Notes under the pieces: model-generated
Told to the model about the DNA's origin: nothing
What the model saw: the letters and a program-made list of their open reading frames with translations, nothing else
The model's database searches: none
Shown here: positions 54,855-64,000 of the stretch, piece after piece
Position numbering within the stretch: the stretch's first letter is position 1
How the letters are laid out: each line of letters starts with the position of its first letter
Position numbers and translations under genes: made by a program
Origin: Chrysopilus asiliformis
Lineage: Eukaryota > Arthropoda > Insecta > Diptera > Rhagionidae
Assembly (NCBI GenBank): GCA_964034945.1
Contig: OZ035961.1
Coordinates: 70,047,931 to 70,111,930, forward strand
Reading direction: 5' to 3'
Length of the DNA stretch: 64,000 nt

Positions 54855-55789
54855 CAGTGGAATCCGCTTATAACGACACCGGTTATAACGACATACCGGC
54901 TTTAACGAAGCATTTCTTAGGTCCCGGCCAGAGCCCATAAGACTCTGTGCGTTTTGGTATTGGTTATAACGACACCGAATATAACGACATATCGGCTTTA
55001 ACGACCCCTTTTTCTACGAAAACAGAAAAAAATGTCGTTTATAACGACCGAAACTTAAGATCTCATAGAAAAAAATCAAAACCTGGTAGATTAAGTTTTT
55101 AACAAATGTTCTAAATTGGCCGCCATGTCAGATACCCTAGTTTTTGCCCAATTTGCAAACTTGTTGCACTTCTAAACGTCATTTGCTTAAGTCATTAAAT
55201 GAAAGTTGGAACTTTTCGGGAATTCCCCTAATCAGTTCTGTCAAAGTTTTGTGCATCTACGTTGTGTTAATTCAGTTTATTTCGTAGTTTATACTGTGAA
55301 TTTCACAATGAATGCTAAAAGGCGACAATTTAGTATCGAGGAAAAAGATGAAGAAGATACTACTGGTAAATAATGTTTTATGCATCACAATACATAATTT
55401 TAAAATCGGGTGAAAATTTCAGAAAAAGGTTGTGTCATACCTTCAGTCAATGAAGCACTTCGGGGTATTACGACATTGAGTTCATTCCTATTATTCAATA
55501 ACATTTTTGATGAAATTTCAAAAGAAGCTGTGCTAAGAATTGAAAAGAAAATTGAAAAGGAGTTCTTGCACCAAAAATCCAAACAAATACAGATTACTCA
55601 ATATCTGCAGAAAAATTAAATTAATTTAATTTTTTAATGTACGGACGATTTGCAATAAAAATTTTGTATCTTAGAACTTCACACATGTATTTTAAAACCT
55701 TTAAAACTATGAATCGGTTATAACGAACAACCGGATATAACGACCAGATTTGTTGGTCCCTTGGAGGTCGTTATAACCGGATTCCACTG
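54855..55789 (+). mobile_element. pogo/Tigger-type element, 935 bp
   Basis: Ends CAGTGGAATCCGCTTATAAC and, reversed, CAGTGGAATCCGGTTATAAC; TA on both sides (54853-54854, 55790-55791). The empty site is present in family A copy 1 (tttaaaatattttcattg near 40443). ataacgac repeats fill the ends. Confidence 0.92.
55308..55619 (+). CDS. pogo/Tigger-type transposase, deletion derivative with an intron
   Basis: Exon 1 from ATG at about 55308: MNAKRRQFSIEEKDEEDTT, then donor gtaaat at about 55366. Exon 2 follows tttcag at about 55423: EKGCVIPSVNEALRGITTLS, FDEISKEAVLRIEKKIEKEF and a stop at 55619. The splice is phase 1 and would give 84 residues. The helical tail (RIEKKIEKEFL..KSKQIQITQYL) resembles the C-terminus of Tigger/TIGD-type transposases; the DNA-binding and DDD domains are gone. 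The intron call rests only on GT/AG signals and frame. Confidence 0.5.
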
Positions 55790-56376
55790 TATTTCTATTG
55801 AAAATATATTTAAGAAATCCGAAAAACGAACAAAAAATGTGTCAATGAACTTTCATGGAAACTACTTTCCATCAAAGTCTTTTAAAGTAGTTTAAAGTAA
55901 TTAATTTGAATAAGATGAGAAATGGTACTTTTTAATGTTCTTTTTTCAAAGCGGTTAAAAAGTACACTGAAAAATCGGTTAAACGACCATTCCAAAGTCC
56001 TTTTAAAGTGCTTTCTTTTAAAATATTTGTGTGTACTTTACAATTGCAATAAGATCATTACATATAAAGTGACAAATTCATAAATAACGGCATTTCCTTC
56101 ACTCTTTACCTTTGCCTAAGCTTGGAATTGGATTGTAATTGTTTTTAATTATTTGTACTTCTACTTTTCCGTAATTTTTTAAAAGTATTTCGGATTTAGT
56201 TGAAAGGCGAAGATTTTCCCCTCGCTGTAAATCGTTTCCCCTCGTTTTGAAGCGTTTTCCCCTTTTCCCCTATTAACAATTTTTATAGTCAAATAACCCG
56301 CAAAAAGGGGAATTCCCCTCGATATAGCATCACTGCTCTCTACTTTCACAGCGATGAGCGAAAACACATCACAGCC

Positions 56377-57588
56377 CAGTGATGCTATGTACCTTTAGTG
56401 AAATTCCCCTTTCCAAAGACAAAATCCCCCTTTTTCCCCTTTTTCAATGACGAAATTCCCCTCGTTTTTCCCCTATAAAAACAACGAATTTTAAATAAAG
56501 AATTCATTTATTAAAACCAAAAATTATTGTCCTCTGGACTCATGTTAAAGTCTTTTAAGAGAAAAAAGCACAAATTAGGAAATAATTTTATATTTTGGAA
56601 AGCTTTAACAAAATACTCGTTAATTGTATTCCCCATAACAGCGTCACGGGTCTCCAACCAAACGTCAAATAAGATATGAAAAGAAGCCGGGATTCACAAT
56701 TAGATAATAATCAAGGCAAGCCACGAATTTATAAATCAAGGTAGTTCCTTTGCTTTCGAGCTTAAAATGATCCTGTCCTCCTTAAATTCGGTAAAAATTA
56801 TTTCCATATTTTGAATTTAAAAAAATATAAAAATATCCAAAAATTGAAAAAAACGAAATCAAGTCGCGACTGGAACTCGATTTTTGTATTCCGGGCACTT
56901 TGCCACTGGTCCATGCATTCTTCTGGTGAATATTAGTCGAAATTAGTACATTAAGCCAAATTTTAAAGATGACCAAGAAATTACCGATTTAATTGATCTT
57001 TACATAATTTAAACAAAGCACTTCTGCTGAGTTGCAATTGAAAATATTTCTATTGAAAATATATTTAGGAAATCCGAAAAACGAACAAAAAATATGTGTC
57101 AATGAACTTTCATGGAAACTACTTTCCATCAAAGTCTTTTAAAGTAGTTTAAAGTAATTAATTTGAATAAGATGAGAAATGGTACTTTTTAATGTGCTTT
57201 TTTCAAAGCGGTTAAAAAGTACACTGAAAAATCGGTTAAACGTACGTTCCAAAGCCATTTTAAAGTGCTTTTGTTTAAAAGATTGGTGTGTACTTTACAA
57301 TTGCAATAAGATCATTATAAAGTGGCAAATGCATAAATAAGAGCATTTCCTTCACTCTTTACCTTTGCCTAAGCTTGGAATTGGATTGTAATTGTTTTTA
57401 TTTATTTGTATTTTTACTTTTCCGTAATTTTTTAAAAGTATTTCGGATTTAGTTGAAAGGCGAAGATTTTCCCCTCGTTGTAAATCGTTTCCCCTCGTTT
57501 TGAAGCGTTTTCCCCTTTTCCCCTATTAACAATTTTTATAGTCAAATTCCCCGCAAAAAGGGGTATTCCCCTCGATATAGCATCACTG
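56377..57588. mobile_element. hAT MITE, family A, copy 3
   Basis: Left CAGTGATGCTATGTACC, right gatatagcatcactg; perfect duplication TCACAGCC (56369-56376, 57589-57596). The empty site is in family G copy 1 (acatcacagccatcgg near 41998). It lies 41 bp from the right end of copy 2, in the same orientation. Confidence 0.92.
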
Positions 57589-57888
57589 TCACAGCCATCG
57601 GTCGCTCTGAGTTGTTTTCATGTCATTCGCCATCAGGCACTCCACTAAGTAGGTTGTGTTTGTTATTTGCGCATATACACTGAAATAAATATGAAGCGTT
57701 TCTATAATAATAGAAACTTTAAAGATCAATGGGAGGAGGATATTGTTTTTGTAGAAATCCCTGCTTGGTACAGTGCTTGGTAAGAAAACTACATGCACTG
57801 CTAATGTTATACCAGAGCAGAAAACTAAGTCATGTAATTCGAAAGCAATAAAAAAAGCTTCGTTTGTAGTCAGTTTAAAAATCGCACA

Positions 57889-58491
57889 GCACAATAAATG
57901 TTTCAGCGATAGTTTGTGGTGACATCCGAACAGAAACTGTGTTATAAGATCCGGCCTACATTAAAGCATTGTTTAGGGTATTTTGTTATGTTAAACTATG
58001 TTCAATTATCTTTTTAAGAATCAAAATCTAAATTTTCACTGCCGCTGTTATGCTGTGTTTGCTGCTTGTAGTACAGATTTCACATTTATACTCTTTTTAT
58101 GCTGCACCTTTGTGTGTATTGAATCTGATCTATTGAATGTCATGTTATTTCGTTCTTTTCGCTCTTAACGGCAAAAGCGTTTGCTGTGGTTTCCGACTCT
58201 CGTTCTTGGAAACGAAAATGATTTCTATTTAAGTTTTCGCTTCTTGTTCAAAGCGGTTTGTGGGTCTCGCATAAAAATGAATGAAAGCCTCGAGCGATGG
58301 CTTTTTGGTATGATGCACACACACATGTAAGTATGCATTTTACTAGTGAGAGAACGATATTTCGCTCCCAGCATTATAGTTGTGTTCAGGGTTGTGAGAT
58401 TTTTGATCTTCGAAATCGTAGTAAATCGGCCGAAAAATAGTAGTAGAATCGATGAAATAGTAGTAAATTTATGTAAAACCTTCGTCATTAT
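57889..58491. other. Non-coding; possible hAT end near 58388
   Basis: cagggttgtgagatttttg at 58388 looks like a hAT end, but no matching right end was found. Confidence 0.3.
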
Positions 58492-60410
58492 TAGGGCTGC
58501 CAAAAATATGCACTAAAAATGGCAAAATATGCACTTAAATATGCACTTTAAAAACATTAAAAATGCGAAATATAGTATATTTCACCCAAAATAGTGAACG
58601 GAACTTGTTAAAATGTGGTTAATTCGACTTATGTGAAAAATAAAAAAATTGAAAAAACAATAGTCTGTAAAAAAGATTGACATTTTGACTGACTACTAAT
58701 CCACACCTGCCATGAATGCCGTCAGTGTCGCTGTCACGTCTGATGTTATGTCTAGTGAAGATTGAAATGTCAGCTGTTACGACATAAAAGTCTAACATTG
58801 ACATCTTTGCTAACAGAAATCGTAACAGAAATGGAATTTAAGATGGCGGATTCTAATTTTTCATCTGCAGAGATGCTCCGTTCTATAAACGAATGCTGTT
58901 TAAAAGTAATTTCTACAAAGAAATGATTTGAAAAATGCATCGTGGGGGCAGCAGGAGGGCGAATTTCATTTTAGTGCGGAGATTTTAAAGAAAAAAGTGA
59001 AATCACAGATCGTCATATTTACTACTCTGAGTTGTTTATTGCTCAACGCATTTCTGGAACTGAAATGTCATGCCATAATCAGCAGCCCACCTACGTCACA
59101 ACAGACTTTTCTAATGACATTTCTGCTAACATTTATGTCAGAGTTTCCGGCAGGTCTGGATGGCGTGTGACAAAAAAATTTTTTACTTGTTTCTAAATTG
59201 CAACTGTTAAATTTTAAGATATTTCGAAAATATGTTCAATACTTCATATTGTCTATGGTATAATCGGGGTTAAAACTTGTAGAAAAATCTCAGTTGTTGC
59301 TACCACAAAACTTTCTTCCACAAAATCTACGACCCTGCGCAATTTACGCTATCCCTATCGTTTTGTCAACCAGAGACGACCTCAAAATGTACAAAATTTG
59401 AAATAACTTGAGAACGGTAAAAGATATCAATTTACGGTAAAAGGTAAAAATGTAGAAAATTTCATTGCCTTTAATTCGTTTTTCAAAAGTTTTTTCGAAA
59501 AACTGTTAGTTTGCAAGTAATTCGCAAAAATATGATTTTTTACATATTAATGAAAATATCTCAATAACGGTAAAAGATAACGGATAACGGTAAAAGACAA
59601 AATTGTGCAGAATGCCATTCTCATTAATTCATCTCATATATACAGTAAGCAAAAAACCATTTTTTTCGAGATAATGGAAAAAAATTAATCTTTTTGAAAT
59701 AACGGTTTATCTCGATAACAGGTTGAGATATCGAGTTATAGCTAAAGACAAAAGTGTGGGAAATTTTATTTTCTCCAAAAAACGCGTAGTTTAGGAGTAA
59801 ATCGAGAAAAACGAAATTGCGATTTTTGAAAAACTGCCATTTTGGATACTTCCGGTTAACAGATTTCCACCAAAAGTTGATAGGATTTGTTGCTAAGTCC
59901 AGGACCAAATGTGCCTATAAAATCTCATGGCTCTAGCTCTATTAGTTTTTGAGAAATCTTGTACACAGACTGACAGACTGGCATACAGAAATTCTTGTAA
60001 TATGACTCCAATCGACTAAGGAGTGATCGGGAAATGTTTTTTTAGGTTAAATTAGAAGGTTGAAATTTTTCATGAATACAATACTGTATTATACTTCGTA
60101 GAAGAAAGTAAAAACACATATTTATTTATTTTTAATATTTATTCTAGCTGAAACAGTCGAATTATAATTTGAATTGTACAAAAAAAATTTGGTTGTTCAT
60201 GAAAGTTGTAAAATATGCAATTAAATATGAATTATATGCATTTATATGCATTTATATGCAAATATGCACTAACGTGTCAAATATGCGAAATATGCAACAA
60301 CAAGTGACCTTCATTCGCTTCTAAACTTATTGATTCGGATGAATAAAAAACTCCCGGAGCCGAAATCATAACGAGAAGAAATATGCAAATGCATATTTTT
60401 GGCAGCCCTA
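58492..60410. mobile_element. hAT element, 1.9 kb, with TAGGGCTGCC ends
   Basis: Ends TAGGGCTGCCAAAAATATGC on both sides; flanks GTCATTAT and GTCATAAT (one mismatch). Subterminal repeats of atatgca. It contains an H1 copy. No transposase was seen; the ORFs at 58619..58804 and 58928..59170 have no motif. Confidence 0.8.
59288..60113 (-). mobile_element. DINE-like element, family H1, short core
   Basis: Minus orientation, from cagttgttgctaccacaaaa (3' end) to cgtagaagaaagt (5' end). The core is only gactgacagactg. Confidence 0.65.
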
Positions 60411-60564
60411 GTCATAATATATATAACTAATTTGAACGAAAGACTAGAAATGGGAGTGTTTTGTACACTGTATGTATGATATTTACTTCATACCAATTAC
60501 TTATAAATAAAATTATTATATAAAATTATTATTATAAATAAAATTATTATATTATAAAATTATG

Positions 60565-60797
60565 AAACCGAATATCTGAAAAACGGTGCATCTTATCAAA
60601 AAAGTGCAAGAACAAAAGTTATTTAGGATATGATTCTACATCAAACTCCCATACATCAAAATCCGATTGGAATAAATTTTAAAAAAATCTGATTAGAAAG
60701 TTTGACTTTAAACTGGAATTTTGATACAACTGTTCGCCGTTCACTTAAGGATTTTCAATAATTGCCAGATTGGTAATTATAGCTTTTGTTATGTTTT
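60565..60797 (+). mobile_element. DINE-like element, family H2, 3' fragment
   Basis: From 'ctgaaaaacggtgcatctta' to ttgttatgtt, with attgccagattggtaat at the hairpin. The 5' half is missing. Confidence 0.6.
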
Positions 60798-61222
60798 AAA
60801 TAAAAATTTGTTTCCTTAATTTCCTTTTCACTAAAATTTCTTACTTAAATATCTATTGGCGATCGTTGTCGGCGGATCCACGTCTTCTGGCCGTCTCTAC
60901 GAGACATACACCTTGCTTTTTCTCTCCCGGTCGTGAAAAGGGTCCTTGCAACCGACTTACGTAGGGTTTCGGCAGACTTATCAAAGTTCTACCGCGGGAT
61001 ATTCGACGTCTTCAGGCGGTAGCGGCTATTCGCCACTCAGTCGTATTTGGGTCGCCAGCACTTCTTCAGTACCACAATTTCAGTCATAAGGACGGTCGTG
61101 AGTCATGACTTTCAGTCGGTTCGTGTGCCATAGGACTACTTCCCAACCGAAAAATGCTCCTTGGGTAGTCCACGCCTCCCTAGGGAGGCGCGCCTCCCAG
61201 TTTGGAAAACGCTGATATAGAG

Positions 61223-62085
61223 AATAAAAATGAAGAAAATTTTATTTCCTATAAAAGTGCAGTTTTCGAGAGATTTTCAAAAAACTGATTTTTTTTTAAT
61301 ATCTTGAGAACCGTTAGAGAGACAAAAAAAACATTAAAGCAAAAAATGTAGAAAATTTGATATGCTTAAAAATTTGTTATATTCATTTTTCAAAAATCAT
61401 ATTTTTTCAAAAAAATTGTTTGGGAGGTACCCGTTATAGCTCCCGTTGCTTTCCCAAAAGTTGATAGATAACAACGATATTTGTAAAATTTATTTACAAA
61501 AAATTTCAAAATTTTCTATCTGCTTCCGTTCTTCTGGTAGTTTCGTCATGACTACAATACTTTCCCTTTGAGCGATATTATCTTCTACACATAATTGTCA
61601 TGTTAGTCATTCCATTATAAATCGACCAACGTCTGGACCCGATTTCGGCGAGACTTAACTATAGAAATTATAAAAAGAATTTTATTATCAAGAATCACAA
61701 GAATATCCTTAATCCTGTGATTTTCCTAAAAACGGCATGTTTTAAAATCACAATTTTTTTAATACTAATTCTTCACTATTTTACCTATAATCCACCAAAA
61801 TTTCAAATTGGGATCTCAATGGAATCAGAAGTTATGATGGTTCAAAGTGCTATTCATGTAAATGCATTTATGTCAAATGGTCAAATCTAGATGTCTAGGA
61901 TTGAATGATCAATTCACTTAGCAACAAATTTGAATACTTGAAAACTGTTTCACTGTACATTTTAAACAGTTTCTTGGACAACTTTGGCTGGCGTTTGCGC
62001 CCTTTTTTCACAAAAATGGCACGTAATCGATTTGTATTGCTTCAGCCTTCCAAAAGTCTGCTCCCCGGAAGTCTAGACCTTAAGC
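61223..62085. other. AT-rich non-coding region
   Basis: Phrases such as 'ttttcgagagattttcaaaa' suggest a diverged DINE-like element; no boundaries or genes. Confidence 0.35.
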
Positions 62086-62519
62086 CAGTGATTCTTAACC
62101 TTTTTAAAGTCAGGGAGCACTTTTGATCAGAAGAAAAATTCGCGGAACACAAAAATCAAAGAGTCAAAAAACCAACAGACATAACTTTTATTAAAAATTA
62201 AACTGATTATTACATAACAGTTAAAAATAACATCAATTAAAAAAATAAATAAATAAATATTATATATTCGAATGAAATTTATTTGATGCGAAAATCATTT
62301 AATGTGATACCTGAGCTTGTCGGTTTTTGCAGATTTCAGCGATATTAGGTCTAATATAACTACTCTCAATTCTTCGTCTAAATTAGTAAGTGTTGCGCGT
62401 TCCTTAGTTTTTATATTGGTTAATGTCGAGAAACCGAGCTCACACAAATATTTCGCGGAGCACTTGCAACAAGCTCACGGAGTACCAGTGCTATGCGAAG
62501 CACCGGTTAAGAACCACTG
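62086..62519. mobile_element. hAT MITE, 434 bp
   Basis: Ends CAGTGATTCTTAACC and, reversed, CAGTGGTTCTTAACC; perfect 8-bp duplication CCTTAAGC (62078-62085, 62520-62527). Confidence 0.9.
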
Positions 62520-62527
62520 CCTTAAGC

Positions 62528-63903
62528 CGTTGAACTATAGACCCGTTGGACTGTAAAGAGTATGATTTGCCGAAAAGACATCAAAGTATTGAGTCCTTGA
62601 AGAAGGATTTCACTCAAAACATTGGACAATTTTTCAATAGATCGAGCGCGTATTTTGCAGCCCTGTTGACTCCACCGTTAGATAGCTGGTGTGAAATCAA
62701 ATAACGGGCTTTTCCAACAATGTGTTCTATGATTTATGGCTATTAAGTAGCCCAAAAAAGCGATTTTTTTTTCTCTTGAAAAATATCAATACTTTCTCAT
62801 TTGGCAACCAATTTTTCCTTGTATTTATGACTAGATTAAGTATATACCTAAAAGAGCTAACATTTATTTTCTGAGAAAACGAATTTAAAGTTTTAATGGA
62901 TTTCTCAGAAAACTATTCATTTGTCCACTAGGATGCTGTACAGGGATTCCACTAGAACAACAGCTAAGCAGCAATCTATTCATTAATATAAAAAAATTCA
63001 CAACTTTTCGGATAGATCTGCGGCACATTATAAAAACCGAAAAAAAATCATTAATCTGTCGATGCATCTTGATAATTTCGAAATTACTGATGAGTAGAAC
63101 TTTTTCGCAAAATTACACGGGAAAAATATTTGCGATGGTTTTAGTCGAATGTTGAAGGGTTTGACAACAAAAAAGAATATGTATTCTTTTTCATTGTTTT
63201 GATTGCCCAGCCAGAACTCCTTGAACTAGGGCATAGGGCACAACAAAAATTTTTTTTGGAAAATATTACAGAGCAAAATGAAATTACACAGAACATTTTT
63301 GAACAGCACAGGTTTTGCAAAATATTCAAAATTTTCAGATAAAAAATAAACGCTCAATGTTGTGGGGAATCTTGTCCCCTTTATTTTCTTCACGAAAAAT
63401 CCGTTAGTTTTCGAGAAAATCGCGAAAAACTGAAATTATCGAAAAAACGTGCCATTTCAGTATTTCGCCATATACTCCGAACCTACGCGTTTTTCGATGA
63501 TCATCTATCTTTTACTGGAACTAGGCATACCATATATTCTTTTTTTGCGATTTCACATCTAAGATAGAAGCCAAATCTGGGATATCTCGATAACAGTTTC
63601 ATATATCCAGTTCTAGTAAAAGACAAAGTTGTAGAACATTTTATTCTTTTCTACTTTGTTCATACATATGACAACGAAAACGCGTAGTTTCGGAGTACAT
63701 CTAAAATTAACGAAATGAATTGTTTTTCCGATTTTCTTTTCGAAATATTGGCATTGATATCTGAAATTTTTTTTTTGAAAATTTACGGTTGAAAAATTTA
63801 CGGATTTTTTTTTTTAGAAAAGTCGAAGTTTGAAATTATAGACCGTCTAGAATTTTGCCTTTAACCGTAAAACAACATTTTTTCCACTCTAGAGATATCA
63901 CCT
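62528..63903. other. Non-coding; diverged DINE-like sequence toward the right
   Basis: About 63340..63700 has 'ccgttagttttcgagaaaat' and 'cctacgcgtttttcgatg', distant H1-like phrases. No gene is supported. Confidence 0.35.
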
Positions 63904-64000
63904 TTTTATACCCGTATGGTGAAACCAAAGGGTATATTAACTTTGCCTTACCGTTTGTAACGCCAAGATCCCGTCATCGCACAAAAATGAATTACACCAG
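63904..64000 (+). mobile_element. DINE-like element, family H2, cut by the window end
   Basis: tttttatacccgtatggtga through 'cgccaagatcccgtcatc'; the rest lies beyond the window. Confidence 0.75.

Larger units (their letters stand above)
51672..56335. mobile_element. hAT MITE, family A, copy 2 (carries three insertions)
   Basis: Left CAGTTGTAGAGATGTACC, right end gatatagcatcactg; duplication CTCTCTAC (51664-51671, 56336-56343). Compared with copy 1 (39790..40977) it is interrupted by a family P half element, a piggyBac-type and a pogo-type element. Confidence 0.88.
51530..57888 (+). mobile_element. hAT element, family G, copy 2 (split, right end lost)
   Basis: Starts CAGACATGGGCAAAG and follows copy 1 at 41831 through gcaactgggcc. 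It is broken by family A copies 2 and 3, and continues at 56344..56376 and 57597..57888. After 57888 the match to copy 1 stops, so the right end is missing; an internal deletion is seen at 57781. Confidence 0.8.
50039..61214. mobile_element. hAT-like element, 11.2 kb with nested insertions
   Basis: Left end CAGAGGTTTCCAAACTTT, right end (reversed) CAGCGTTTTCCAAACTGG; perfect 8-bp duplication ATATAGAG (50031-50038, 61215-61222). The subterminal sequences continue as an inverted match (gactacccaaggagca near 50213, mirrored near 61160). It now holds family G copy 2, a hAT at 58492 and others. No transposase of its own was seen. Confidence 0.85.

Overview
The window looks like nuclear DNA of a higher fly (Diptera). 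It is AT-rich, holds one spliced gene with GT/AG introns, and is packed with insect DNA transposons (mariner, pogo, hAT, piggyBac, PIF/Harbinger), jockey-like LINE fragments, and many copies of two short families built like the dipteran DINE-1/mini-me (Helentron-type) elements with a GTCY microsatellite core. The species cannot be fixed from sequence alone. No bacterial-type genes, CRISPR array or viral gene were seen.

Host gene. The only convincing host gene is on the minus strand: a first coding exon (21334 to 20396; signal peptide, then a Ser/Asn/Gln-rich low-complexity chain) and a second coding exon (8433 to 8158), both phase 0. The 11,962-bp intron between them is a 433-bp intron plus one hAT-like element (8814..20334, 8-bp target duplication GTAAATAT). 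That element was then filled by nested insertions: a DINE-like copy whose microsatellite grew to 2.1 kb, a large palindromic element with GC-rich hairpins, inside it a foldback-like element, and inside that two D,D41D mariner copies, one with an intact transposase. Further exons of the gene are not visible and probably lie left of the window.

Left flank (1..8150). Dead mariner, DINE-like copies (one with a 1.3-kb octamer array), two nested piggyBac-type elements and a Harbinger-like MITE.

Middle (21.4..50 kb). A jockey-like LINE whose endonuclease ORF is split by a 920-bp TA-inserted element, a second 5'-truncated LINE, mariner remnants, a 4.2-kb element with CGGTGACC ends that carries several MITEs, a three-level PIF/Harbinger/hAT nest (33997..37161), minisatellites of about 120-bp unit, and hAT and piggyBac MITEs.

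Right part (50..64 kb). An 11.2-kb hAT-like element (50039..61214, TSD ATATAGAG) holds up to five further levels of insertion. Related undisturbed copies at 39.8..43 kb in this same window act as empty sites, so the insertion points of a piggyBac, a pogo, a hAT and a palindromic element can be read directly.

Most elements are non-autonomous. The one transposase that looks complete is the 356-aa D,D41D mariner protein at 12933..14003. Most boundaries below were set by reading terminal inverted repeats and target-site duplications by eye; family names are inferences from those hallmarks and from short protein motifs, not from database searches.
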